DNA of 64,000 nucleotides from assembly GCF_009711125.1 (NCBI RefSeq), contig NZ_WMIB01000003.1, forward strand, positions 62,001-126,000, given 5' to 3'. Below, piece after piece: positions 8,636 through 17,030 of the stretch. The stretch's first letter is position 1; each line of letters opens with the position of its first letter. A model generated the notes under the pieces. The model was not told the origin of the DNA. It did not search any database and saw nothing but the letters and a program-made list of their open reading frames with translations. The stretch is from Metabacillus mangrovi. GTDB taxonomy: Bacteria; Bacillota; Bacilli; Bacillales; Bacillaceae. The position numbers and the translations under genes were made by a program.

Positions 8636-9642
8636 GCTGGCAGGAGAGATTGGCTGCGGAAGCGGATAGAGGTGTATTGGAACGGACAAATAAAATGGAA
8701 CGGTCAAATTATGGTGAAGAACGGCCAAATTAGAGAGTGCGTCGGCCAGATTAGTAGGGGCAACGGACAAATAAAGTGGTGCAGCGGACAAATAAAATAG
8801 AATGGACAAAATAAGGTGAACAACAGTCAAATTAGAGTGTCTGACGGCCAGATTAGTAGCGGCAACGGACAAATAACATGGTGCAGCGGACAAATAAAAT
8901 GGAACGGTCAAAATAAGGTGAACAACGGCCAGATTAGCTGCGGCAACGGACAAATAACGTGGTGCAGCGGACAAATAAAATAGAATGGCCAAATTAAGGT
9001 GAACAATGGCCAAATTAGAGAGTGCAACGGCCAGATTATTTACCTCAACGGACAAATAACGTGGTTCAGCGGACAAATAAAATGGAACGGTCAAAATAAG
9101 GTGAAGTACGGCCAAATTAGAGAGTCTGACGGTCAGATTAGTAGCGGAAACGGACAAATAAAGTGGTGCAGCGGACAAATAAAATGGAACGGTCAAAATA
9201 AGGTGAAGTACGGCCAAATTAGAGAGTCTGACGGCCAGATTAGTAGCGGTAACGGACAGATAACATGGTGCAGCGGACAAATAAAATGGAACGGTCAAAA
9301 TAAGGTGGACAACGGCCAAATTAGAGAGTGCAACGGCCAGATTAGAGAGTCTGACGGCCAGATTAGTAGCGGAAACGGACAAAAAACGTGGTGCAGTGGA
9401 CAAATAACATGGTGAAACGGACAAATAAAATGGAACGGTCAAATTAAGATAAACAACGGCCAAATTAGAGAGTCTGACGGCCAGATTAGTAGCGGCAACG
9501 GACAAATAACGTGGTGCAGCGGACAAATAGAATACAACGGCCAAATTAAAGAAGCCGACGCCCAGATAACCGGCGTCAGCGGACAAATAAAGTGCTGCAG
9601 CGGCCAAATAAAACGCAACGGCCGGATTGCCCAGATTAAATC
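8636..9642. repeat. Satellite-like higher-order tandem repeat (18/21-bp monomers, 102-bp superunit)
   Basis: About 47 monomers, nearly all beginning GGNCARATTA or GGACAAATAA, 21 bp long except every fifth, which is 18 bp. Five monomer types recur in fixed order, giving a 102-bp superunit. The 18-bp monomer starts at 8684, 8786, 8888, 8969, 9071, 9173, 9275, 9419, 9521 and 9602, so intervals are 102, 102, 81, 102, 102, 102, 144, 102 and 81: whole 21-bp monomers were lost (81) or gained (144). The left edge is degenerate. The array fills the gap between convergent ytoI and ytpI, starting right after the ytoI terminator and ending at the ytpI stop. It is not CRISPR: no unique spacers and no cas genes. 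Confidence 0.95.
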
Positions 9643-9645
9643 TGC

Positions 9646-9948
9646 CTACATAAATCCGTTTTCCGCTTCTTTGTCAGCCAGCGGCTTATAATGACGCCAC
9701 GATCGGAAGCCTGCCCACATGCTTCCTGCCCCAAGAATCATAAAGAGAATGCCGATGCTGATGGAAACGGTGGATGGGTACAGGAAAAACTGGTTCAGTC
9801 CGAACAGGAAAACGAATACTCCGAGAGACATGCTTGATTTTCCGGAGAAAACAGCCCGCTGGAGCGGTTTCTTGGACCGGAAGTGCTTTACTTTGTATGT
9901 TAGATAAAATCCAAATGATACGATTATGAAAAAGGCTAATATCGGCAT
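9646..9948 (-). CDS. ytpI: YtpI-like membrane protein
   Basis: A 100-residue protein with three hydrophobic segments (about residues 2-19, 43-58 and 62-82) separated by a basic loop, and a short charged C-terminus. Length, position next to nrnA and the segment order match the YtpI family of Bacillus, whose function is unknown. It is divergent from nrnA. No terminator is seen before the repeat array downstream, so its transcript may run through the array. Confidence 0.85.
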   Translation of the reverse strand: MPILAFFIIVSFGFYLTYKVKHFRSKKPLQRAVFSGKSSMSLGVFVFLFGLNQFFLYPSTVSISIGILFMILGAGSMWAGFRSWRHYKPLADKEAENGFM

Positions 9949-10097
9949 GCAGTCCGCCTCCTGAATATTCTGTATAGTATATTTTATCTTTAGCAGGACG
10001 TTTTTTCCATCTTTCTTTTGAATTCTGAAAAGCTGTCTTTAAGTTCTTTTCAGGGTATGTTTTAATAAATAGTATAAAAATACTAAAGGAGAACGAA

Positions 10098-11045
10098 ATG
10101 AAAGAGAAAATTCTGGATGCTGTACAGCAGTTTGAAACGATCATCATTCATCGCCATGTCCGTCCTGATCCTGATGCATTGGGGTCACAGTGCGGTCTTG
10201 CCGAGGTGCTAAAAAGCTCTTTTCCTGATAAGAAGATTCTCGTTACAGGTGAGACCGAACCGTTTCTTGAATTTTTATACAGAATGGACGAGGTTTCGGA
10301 TGAAGATTACAGAGAAGCACTCGTTATCGTCTGTGATACGGCCAATCAGGAGCGGATCAGTGATCAGCGTTATGGAAAAGGGAAAATGCTTATCAAAATT
10401 GACCATCATCCAAATGAGGATCAATACGGGGATCTAATCTGGGTGGATACTTCGGCAAGCTCGGTCAGTGAAATGATTTACGAGTTTTACTTGAGCGGAA
10501 AAGACAGAGGGCTTGAAATCAGCCAGAAGGGAGCAGAAGTCATTTATGCGGGAATCGTAGGGGATACAGGAAGGTTCCTTTTCCCGAGCACTACAGACCG
10601 CACCTTCAAATATGCAAGTGAGCTGATTGATTTCGGTTTCCCGCTGAACAGCCTGTACAGTGAATTATACAAAACAAAAATCAACGTAGCGAAGCTGAGC
10701 GGATATGTACTTCAGAATTTTGAGGTAACCCCGTCAGGTGCTGCAAGTGTGATTATCCGAAGTGATTTGCTTGAAAAATATGAAACAACTCCTTCAGAGG
10801 CTTCTCAGCTTGTCAGTATTTTGGGGGACATTGAGGGAATGACAGCCTGGGTATTTTTTGTTGAGGAAAAAGATCAGATTCGGGTGCGCCTGCGTTCAAA
10901 AGGGCCTGTGATCAATGGATTGGCAAAAAGATACCGTGGAGGCGGGCATCCTTTAGCTGCCGGAGCCTCCATTGAAAAGTGGGAAGAGGCAGAAAAAGTG
11001 TTCGAAGAACTGGAGACCATCTGCAGGGAATACCGGGGCGTTTAG
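10098..11045 (+). CDS. nrnA: Bifunctional oligoribonuclease / pAp phosphatase NrnA
   Basis: A 315-residue DHH/DHHA1 phosphoesterase. NrnA degrades nano-RNA of 2-5 nucleotides from the ends and hydrolyses 3'-phosphoadenosine 5'-phosphate, a by-product of sulfate assimilation. Visible metal-binding motifs are HRHVRPDPDALGSQ (~18-31), VIVCDTANQ (~78-86) and IDHHPNEDQYGD (~102-113). The DHHA1 substrate-binding motif is the C-terminal GGGHPLAAGAS. The start follows AAAGGAG. Known earlier as ytqI. It is convergent with the small sporulation-cluster gene downstream, three bases away. Confidence 0.95.
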   Translation: MKEKILDAVQQFETIIIHRHVRPDPDALGSQCGLAEVLKSSFPDKKILVTGETEPFLEFLYRMDEVSDEDYREALVIVCDTANQERISDQRYGKGKMLIKIDHHPNEDQYGDLIWVDTSASSVSEMIYEFYLSGKDRGLEISQKGAEVIYAGIVGDTGRFLFPSTTDRTFKYASELIDFGFPLNSLYSELYKTKINVAKLSGYVLQNFEVTPSGAASVIIRSDLLEKYETTPSEASQLVSILGDIEGMTAWVFFVEEKDQIRVRLRSKGPVINGLAKRYRGGGHPLAAGASIEKWEEAEKVFEELETICREYRGV

Positions 11046-11048
11046 CAA

Positions 11049-11258
11049 TCAGGAGGCAGAAGGCCCGCCGGAGCCCGATGCTTCAGGAATGAACCAGCTT
11101 CCGATATCTGTAACATCTTCATACACACTCAGCTTAAGCTTGCTGATTTCTTTTTTCAGCAGGCTTGCCATTTCCGGTGATTCAGCATAAGCAGAATATC
11201 CGCTCATTATTCTTTCCACTTTTTCTTTTATAAACAGCTTTTGTGTCAGCACCTCCAT
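11049..11258 (-). CDS. Small protein of the ytrHI sporulation cluster, 69 residues
   Basis: A soluble-looking 69-residue protein starting MEVLTQKLFIKEKVERIMSG and ending in a Gly/Ser-rich tail. The ATG at 11258 follows a strong AAAGGAGGAAG site, so the longer frame reaching 11354 is not used. It lies 92 bases downstream of ytrI on the same strand. B. subtilis has a small gene at about this place (ytzJ, as I remember it); homology is likely from position but not tested. Function unknown. Confidence 0.72.
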   Translation of the reverse strand: MEVLTQKLFIKEKVERIMSGYSAYAESPEMASLLKKEISKLKLSVYEDVTDIGSWFIPEASGSGGPSAS

Positions 11259-11350
11259 TTTGCTTCCTCCTTTTGGAATCATCTGTAAACCTATTGTATC
11301 CAAAGAGAAGGGATTTTGCGATAAAATTGAATAAAAATTCAAAAAAATCC

Positions 11351-11854
11351 TCAATTTGCGAAAAAAACCTCTACTTCAATATGGATGGATGTATAAATAG
11401 TCATTTCTTTGACAAGCAGCCGGTAGTCCTTGTCATCGATCGGATACACTTTATTTTCAATGGTTTTCTTGATGATTTTCCTGCTCTCAAAAATACTCTC
11501 CAAATCCCTGTCCATGAGATCGGACAGGTCTTCCTTCGCTTCTATCTGTATTTTGTGGATCATAAGCGGGCTGAGCTTGAATCGTTCTCCGTTCAGTAAA
11601 TGAACATTGATTTCCTGAACAGAAAGCTTTTTCGCTTGCTGCTCGTTCAATTCCCGGGATTCTTCCTGGTAGATGCTGTTGCTTTGCTTTAGCTCCATAA
11701 TCGCTGATTCCTGCTTTTCCATAATCTTGACTTGTTTCTCCTGAAGGACCCCGTATGTGAAAAGGAAAACAGACCAGCTGATGACCGCCCCGGCCATAGT
11801 TCCGGCAAAAAAACGCTGCCAGCCCGGTTTTTTGTAGTAGGGAGGGATCCTCAT
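11351..11854 (-). CDS. ytrI: Sporulation membrane protein YtrI
   Basis: A 167-residue bitopic protein: a short basic N-terminus (IPPYYKKPGWQRF), one transmembrane helix (about residues 15-34), then an extended Gln/Glu/Lys-rich segment with coiled-coil character (~38-75) and a compact C-terminal domain. Matches YtrI, which in B. subtilis is made in the mother cell under sigma-E and is needed for normal spore formation. Its ATG overlaps the ytrH stop (ATGA), so the genes are translationally coupled. Confidence 0.88.
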   Translation of the reverse strand: MRIPPYYKKPGWQRFFAGTMAGAVISWSVFLFTYGVLQEKQVKIMEKQESAIMELKQSNSIYQEESRELNEQQAKKLSVQEINVHLLNGERFKLSPLMIHKIQIEAKEDLSDLMDRDLESIFESRKIIKKTIENKVYPIDDKDYRLLVKEMTIYTSIHIEVEVFFAN

Positions 11855-12183
11855 GAAAGGTGCTCCTGGGTCAGCCAGGTAATCAGGAGCCAGCCGGTCT
11901 GGGCGCCTCCCATTGCTGATACGATCAGCATGACCTGCTTCAGGATATCCCTTGTTTCCCCGTTAAACAAACCTCTTTCAAAGCTGTAGAACGCATCAAA
12001 GGTTCCGCCGATCGCTGCGACGAGCGCCCAGATCTTGAGCCGGTTCGCAAATTCCAAGATGGTAGTCATAGGCGGCTCACCTGATAAATAAGCACCGATT
12101 CCGCCAATGATGCTTCCTCCGAGCAGGACCCCAAGAGCAATAAAATAACTGTCAATAAAAGCAGGCAGAAATGCTTTTTCCAT
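11851..12183 (-). CDS. ytrH: Sporulation membrane protein YtrH
   Basis: A 110-residue protein with about three hydrophobic segments (residues ~8-34, ~50-66 and ~82-103). The glycine-rich first segment (ALGVLLGGSIIGGIGAYLSG) is typical of YtrH. The longer frame from 12300 has no ribosome binding site; ATG 12183 follows GAGGTG and is the right length. First gene of the ytrH-ytrI-small protein unit. Confidence 0.88.
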   Translation of the reverse strand: MEKAFLPAFIDSYFIALGVLLGGSIIGGIGAYLSGEPPMTTILEFANRLKIWALVAAIGGTFDAFYSFERGLFNGETRDILKQVMLIVSAMGGAQTGWLLITWLTQEHLS

Positions 12184-12204
12184 GTGTGCATCACCTCTCC
12201 CTTC

Positions 12205-12234
12205 AATATATGGACAGACCCCGTAAAGTATGTT
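12205..12234 (-). promoter_or_regulatory. Candidate sigma-E promoter of ytrHI
   Basis: On the minus strand AACATACT (-35 region), a 14-base spacer, then CATATATT (-10 region), which resembles the sigma-E pattern of a CATA-type -35 and CATACANT -10. B. subtilis ytrHI is sigma-E dependent; the match here is by eye. Confidence 0.45.
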
Positions 12235-12325
12235 TTGAGCATCTGCCTGAAAGGGGCGGGATTTGAGAAGAGCGCACGTTTGTTCTATAATAAAAGGCAT
12301 GAAAGCCGTTAGGATGGGATGATAA

Positions 12326-15300
12326 ATGCCGTTTGTACATCTTCAATTACAAAGTTCATACAGTCTGCTGAACAGCTCTGTGCGGCTGGACCGTCTCGTG
12401 CAGAAGGCATCTGAACTTCATGTCAGCACATTGGCATTGACTGATTCAGGCGTTATGTACGGAGCTGTTTCGTTTTATAAACAATGTATTAGCAAAGGAA
12501 TTAAACCGGTCATCGGTCTGACAGCAGCTGTGTTTCCCCCTCAGGAGAACGTTTCCGCAAGCTATCCGCTTATTCTTCTTGCAAAAAACCATACAGGCTA
12601 CCAAAATCTGCTGAAAATCAGCAGCGCGCTGCAGACAAAATCACAGGACGGGATTCCCGACCGGTGGCTGAGAAGCTATGGTGAGGGACTTATCGCCATT
12701 TCCCCGGGCAGAGGCGGGTGGCTCGATTCCCTGCTTGAAAATGAAGAAAAAGAGGCAGCCGCAGAAGCTGCCGTTCACTATTTAAACCTGTTCGGAACCG
12801 ATTCTTTTTTTATCGGCATTCAAAAAACCGAATTAAATGCGGAGGAAGATGCATTAAATGCCGGGCTGATTGAACTTGCAGCCAGTACAGGCGCTGAAAT
12901 GGCCGCATTGAATGATGTGCGCTGCCTGGAAAAAGAAGACCACCTTGCTTTTCAGACCCTGCAGGCAATTCAGCAGGGCGCCAAGCTTGAGGAGAACCGG
13001 CAGGAGCAGTCAAACGAACGATATTTCAAGACGCCTCACGATATGGCAGAGCTGTTCCGCGACCTTCCGGATGCGCTGGAGAACACGCTTAAAATCGCGG
13101 ACCGGTGCCATGTAGAGCTGGGACTTGGAAAGGCGCGGCTTCCCTCATTTCCAGCACCCGGCGGCGAACAGCCTGAAGAATATTTGGAAAGACTGTGCCT
13201 TGAAGGACTGAAAAAGCGATACCGCGAACCGTCTGAAGAGGCATACAGCAGGCTTACATATGAATTGGATGTCATCAGGAAGATGGGGTTCAGCGATTAC
13301 TTCCTGATTGTATGGGATTTTATGAAATATGCGCATGAGCACGGCATCCTGACCGGACCGGGAAGAGGCTCTGCAGCAGGGTCGCTCGTTGCGTATGTGT
13401 TGGAGATTACGAATGTAGATCCTATTAAACACCGCCTTTTATTTGAACGGTTTCTCAATCCGGGCAGAATCAGCATGCCGGATATTGATATTGATTTTCC
13501 GGACACAAGAAGAGATGAAGTCATTGAATATGTGGCACGGAAATACGGAACGAACCGAGTGGCCCAGATTATTACGTTCGGAACCCTCGCCGCCCGGGCA
13601 TCTATCAGGGATACGGCCAGGGTATTGGGGCTTTCACCGAAAGAAGCCGATCAGCTGGCCAAAAAGATCCCGACCGGTCCGGGGATCACGCTTGAAAAAG
13701 CACTGAAGGAATCTCCTTCCCTTGTAAAAGAAGTGCAGCAATCTCCACAAGCTGCAAAGGTTATGGACATCGCCCGTAAAATTGAAGGGCTGCCAAGACA
13801 CGTATCGACTCATGCAGCGGGCGTCGTGTTCAGCGAGGAACCCCTTACTTCTGTTGTTCCGCTGAAGGAAGGCCATCAAGACGTATACTTAACCCAGTAT
13901 TCCATGGATTATCTCGAGGAATTGGGGCTATTGAAAATGGATTTTCTCGGGTTGCGGAATCTTTCGCTGATCGAATCCATTATGAAAACGATCCGGGCTG
14001 CACAAAAACCGCTTCCTTCTTTCGAAGAAATCGGCTACAGCGACGAAAAAACTTTCCGGCTGCTCGGTGAGGGGGACACAACAGGAGTCTTTCAGCTGGA
14101 ATCCGAGGGAATGCGGAGCGTTCTCAGAAGGCTGATGCCTGAAAGCCTTGAAGATATGGCAGCGGTAAACGCCCTTTACCGGCCGGGTCCGATGGAAAAC
14201 ATTCCGAACTATATCGAGAGAAAGCATGGGAAGGCACCTATCCACTATCCCCACCCCCATTTAGAGGAGATTTTAAAATCGACCTACGGAGTCATCGTTT
14301 ATCAGGAGCAGATTATGGAGATCGCTTCAAAGATGGCCGGTTTTTCGCTGGGGGATGCTGACTTGCTCCGCAGAGCTGTTGGAAAGAAGAAAAAAGCTGT
14401 GCTTGATGAACAGCGGGAGCACTTCACAGCCGGATGCCTGAAGAAAGGCTACAGCAGCCGCGATGCGAACGAAGTATACGATCTGATTGTCCGTTTTGCC
14501 GATTACGGCTTCAACCGGAGCCATGCGGTTGCCTATAGTATGATCGGCTTTCAGCTCGCTTATCTGAAGGCCCATTACCCGCTGATATTTATGGCCGCAC
14601 TTTTGACCAGTTCGGCCGGCAATGATGACCGGGTTGCCCAATACGTCAAAGAAGCCCGCGGCAAAAATCTGGAGATTCTGCCGCCTTCCGTTAATAAGAG
14701 CGAGGTTCCGTTCAGATTGGAAGGTGAGGGAATCCGCTACAGTCTTTCATCGATAAAAAATGTCGGTGTCGCTGCTGTAAAGGATATTTTCAGAGCCAGG
14801 AAGCAAAAGCCCTTCGAGGATCTGTTTGATTTCTGCCTCAGGGTTTCTGCTAAAACGGCAAACCGGAGAACGATAGAGGCACTTATTTTCTCAGGTGCTT
14901 TTGATGAATTCGGAGTGGCGAGGGAATCACTGCTTGCCACTCTTGATGCAGCCCTTGAGCACGCTGAGCTCATGAGGCCTGCTGACGGGGACGGCCAGAT
15001 GGATCTGGGATTTGACGAGGAATTTGCGCTAAAGCCAAAGTATATTGAAGTTGAGCCCTTCACGATTGCAGAAAAGCTTCAGTTTGAAAAAGAAGCGCTC
15101 GGCTTCTATTTCTCCGACCATCCGGTCAGCAGCTATAAAAAGCTGCTGGAGGACCTGCACTCGGTGAAACTTGATCAGCTGGAAAAGAAGGCAGGAAGCT
15201 ACTTCAAAGCAGGGGTTTACCTTTCAAAGGTCCGGACCATCCGCACCAAAAAAGGGGAACTCATGGCTTTCGTAACCATGAGTGATGAAACAGGAGACGC

Positions 15301-15691
15301 GGAAGGTGTGTGCTTTCCGCGGCAGTATTCCCTTTTGTCTGACCTGCTGACAGAAGGCCGGCTGCTTCTGGCGGAAGGAAAAGCGGAATGGCGTGATGAT
15401 ACGGTTCAATTCATCATTCAAAAAGCTGCCAAGCTGGATGAAGCAAAGCCTGTTGCCGGAGCAGGCAAGCTTTTTCTGAAAATAGACGGCAAAGACCGGC
15501 ATACAGCGAAAATGACGGAACTGAAAAAAGTGATCGAGAAGCACAAAGGGGAAACGCCCGTTTACTTATACAATCCGGAAGATAAAAAAACGGTTCAGAT
15601 CCCCGGGTTTAAAACGGTGTCCGCATCTGACAGCTGCATCCGGACGCTTAAAAATCTGCTGGGGGAAGACCACGTTGTGTTGAAAAAATGA
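12326..15691 (+). CDS. dnaE: DNA polymerase III alpha subunit, DnaE3 type
   Basis: The second replicative polymerase of low-GC Gram-positives; with PolC it replicates the chromosome, extending RNA primers before hand-off on the lagging strand. It has 1121 residues. Order: PHP domain (1-~210), palm with the catalytic aspartates in PDIDIDFPDTRRDE (~388-401), fingers with FNRSHAVAYSM (~731-741), and a C-terminal OB-fold (~960-1060). It lacks an exonuclease domain, as expected. The PHP domain looks unusually degenerate: VHLQLQSSYSLL and LTDSGVMYG lack histidines present in B. subtilis DnaE. It is divergent from ytrH and upstream of ytsJ. Confidence 0.96.
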   Translation: MPFVHLQLQSSYSLLNSSVRLDRLVQKASELHVSTLALTDSGVMYGAVSFYKQCISKGIKPVIGLTAAVFPPQENVSASYPLILLAKNHTGYQNLLKISSALQTKSQDGIPDRWLRSYGEGLIAISPGRGGWLDSLLENEEKEAAAEAAVHYLNLFGTDSFFIGIQKTELNAEEDALNAGLIELAASTGAEMAALNDVRCLEKEDHLAFQTLQAIQQGAKLEENRQEQSNERYFKTPHDMAELFRDLPDALENTLKIADRCHVELGLGKARLPSFPAPGGEQPEEYLERLCLEGLKKRYREPSEEAYSRLTYELDVIRKMGFSDYFLIVWDFMKYAHEHGILTGPGRGSAAGSLVAYVLEITNVDPIKHRLLFERFLNPGRISMPDIDIDFPDTRRDEVIEYVARKYGTNRVAQIITFGTLAARASIRDTARVLGLSPKEADQLAKKIPTGPGITLEKALKESPSLVKEVQQSPQAAKVMDIARKIEGLPRHVSTHAAGVVFSEEPLTSVVPLKEGHQDVYLTQYSMDYLEELGLLKMDFLGLRNLSLIESIMKTIRAAQKPLPSFEEIGYSDEKTFRLLGEGDTTGVFQLESEGMRSVLRRLMPESLEDMAAVNALYRPGPMENIPNYIERKHGKAPIHYPHPHLEEILKSTYGVIVYQEQIMEIASKMAGFSLGDADLLRRAVGKKKKAVLDEQREHFTAGCLKKGYSSRDANEVYDLIVRFADYGFNRSHAVAYSMIGFQLAYLKAHYPLIFMAALLTSSAGNDDRVAQYVKEARGKNLEILPPSVNKSEVPFRLEGEGIRYSLSSIKNVGVAAVKDIFRARKQKPFEDLFDFCLRVSAKTANRRTIEALIFSGAFDEFGVARESLLATLDAALEHAELMRPADGDGQMDLGFDEEFALKPKYIEVEPFTIAEKLQFEKEALGFYFSDHPVSSYKKLLEDLHSVKLDQLEKKAGSYFKAGVYLSKVRTIRTKKGELMAFVTMSDETGDAEGVCFPRQYSLLSDLLTEGRLLLAEGKAEWRDDTVQFIIQKAAKLDEAKPVAGAGKLFLKIDGKDRHTAKMTELKKVIEKHKGETPVYLYNPEDKKTVQIPGFKTVSASDSCIRTLKNLLGEDHVVLKK

Positions 15692-15707
15692 GGATATTTA
15701 AAAAGCT

Positions 15708-15736
15708 TTGTCTGCGTTTCCTGCTTATGTTATAGT
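15708..15736 (+). promoter_or_regulatory. Probable sigma-A promoter of ytsJ
   Basis: TTGTCT (15708-15713), 17-base spacer, TATAGT (15731-15736), starting 16 bases after the dnaE stop; predicted transcription start near 15743. Confidence 0.5.
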
Positions 15737-15750
15737 TTTTATATTACATA

Positions 15751-15765
15751 AGTGGTCAGACCACT
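15751..15765. promoter_or_regulatory. Perfect inverted repeat, likely operator for the FadR-type regulator
   Basis: AGTGGTCAGACCACT has 7-bp arms around one central base. TGGTCNGACCA is the operator form bound by FadR-subfamily GntR proteins. It sits about 8-22 bases downstream of the predicted ytsJ start point, a position where a bound repressor would block transcription. The candidate regulator is encoded in the same transcript at 17027. Confidence 0.6.
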
Positions 15766-15794
15766 CAAGCGGAATCCAAGAAGGAGTGAGCGTA

Positions 15795-17030
15795 TTGTCT
15801 TTACGGGAAGAAGCGCTGCATATGCACCGCATCAACAAGGGGAAACTGGAATCTAAATCAAAGGTGCCGGTCCGGAATGCCAAGGATTTAAGCCTGGCCT
15901 ATTCTCCAGGAGTAGCAGAGCCATGCAAAGCCATCTATGACGATAAAAGCAAAGTTTTTGATTATACAATGAAAGGCAACATGGTAGCAGTTGTTTCGGA
16001 CGGCACTGCGGTGCTTGGGCTGGGAAACATCGGTCCGGAAGCAGCTCTACCTGTAATGGAAGGGAAAGCGGTTCTCTTCAAGAGTTTTGCAGGAGTGGAT
16101 GCATTTCCGATCTGTCTGAATACAACGGATGTTGATAAGATAGTAGAGACAGTGAAGCTTCTTGAGCCGACTTTCGGCGGTGTGAACTTGGAGGATATCG
16201 CTGCCCCTAACTGTTTTGTCATTGAAGAAAGACTTAAGAAAGAAACGAACATTCCAATCTTCCACGATGACCAGCACGGAACAGCGATCGTCACAGCAGC
16301 AGGCCTCTTGAATGCCTTAAAGCTTGCGGGCAAGAAAATGTCTTCTATTAAAGTAGTAGCCAACGGTGCAGGTGCCGCAGGAATTGCCATTATCAAACTT
16401 TTATATAATTACGGTGTCCGTGATATCATCATGTGTGATTCCAAAGGTGCAATCTATGAAGGGCGCCCGGCTGGAATGAACAGTGTCAAAGACGAAGTAG
16501 CCAAGTTTACAAACCGCGAAAAACTGGACGGCACCCTTGCAGATGCAATGGTGGACGCAGATGTATTTATCGGTGTATCCGTAGAGGGCGCATTGACGAA
16601 AGAAATGGTTCAGACGATGAAGGAGAATCCGGTCATTTTCGCAATGGCCAATCCTGTTCCGGAAATCATGCCGGAGGATGCGCGTGAGGCGGGAGCTCTG
16701 GTCATCGGCACCGGCCGTTCCGATTTCCCGAACCAGGTCAATAATGTTCTTGCGTTCCCGGGAATTTTCAGGGGGGCTTTGGACGTCAGGGCCACCCACA
16801 TTAATGAGCAAATGAAAATGGCTGCGGTTGAAGCGATTGCCGGCTTAATCGATGAGGCGGACATAACCCCGGACTATGTCATCCCTGCTCCGTTTGACCC
16901 AAGGGTAGCTCCTGCTGTTGCCGCTGCCGTTGCAAAAGCAGCAATGGAAACAGGCGTTGCAAGGATTAAAGTTTCTCCGGAAGAAGTCGCTGAAAAAACA
17001 AGACAGCTCGCCGTCATTGGCGAACATTGA
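15795..17030 (+). CDS. ytsJ: NAD(P)-dependent malic enzyme YtsJ
   Basis: Oxidatively decarboxylates malate to pyruvate; the B. subtilis orthologue prefers NADP and supplies NADPH during growth on malate. The protein has 411 residues. Visible are SLAYSPGVAEPC (~37-48), the catalytic region MKGNMVAVVSDGTAVLGLGNIGP (~63-85), DDQHGTA metal/substrate residues (~154-160) and the Rossmann motif GAGAAGIAII (~187). The TTG at 15795, five bases after AAGGAGTGAG, reproduces the MSLREEAL start of homologues; the open frame extends farther upstream without support. Its stop overlaps the start of the FadR-type regulator gene. Confidence 0.94.
   Translation: MSLREEALHMHRINKGKLESKSKVPVRNAKDLSLAYSPGVAEPCKAIYDDKSKVFDYTMKGNMVAVVSDGTAVLGLGNIGPEAALPVMEGKAVLFKSFAGVDAFPICLNTTDVDKIVETVKLLEPTFGGVNLEDIAAPNCFVIEERLKKETNIPIFHDDQHGTAIVTAAGLLNALKLAGKKMSSIKVVANGAGAAGIAIIKLLYNYGVRDIIMCDSKGAIYEGRPAGMNSVKDEVAKFTNREKLDGTLADAMVDADVFIGVSVEGALTKEMVQTMKENPVIFAMANPVPEIMPEDAREAGALVIGTGRSDFPNQVNNVLAFPGIFRGALDVRATHINEQMKMAAVEAIAGLIDEADITPDYVIPAPFDPRVAPAVAAAVAKAAMETGVARIKVSPEEVAEKTRQLAVIGEH

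Noticed and set aside
8999-9415. 138-codon plus-strand frame (NGQI heptads)
   Set aside because: Interrupted by stop codons in neighbouring units and has no ribosome binding site; by-product of the repeat.
8618-9607. 329-codon minus-strand open frame across the satellite
   Set aside because: Openness follows from repetition of 18/21-bp units; TTG start without ribosome binding site; low-complexity product. Not listed as a gene.
8636-9642. CRISPR array
   Set aside because: Repeats are directly adjacent, 18-21 bp, without unique spacers; no cas genes in the window.
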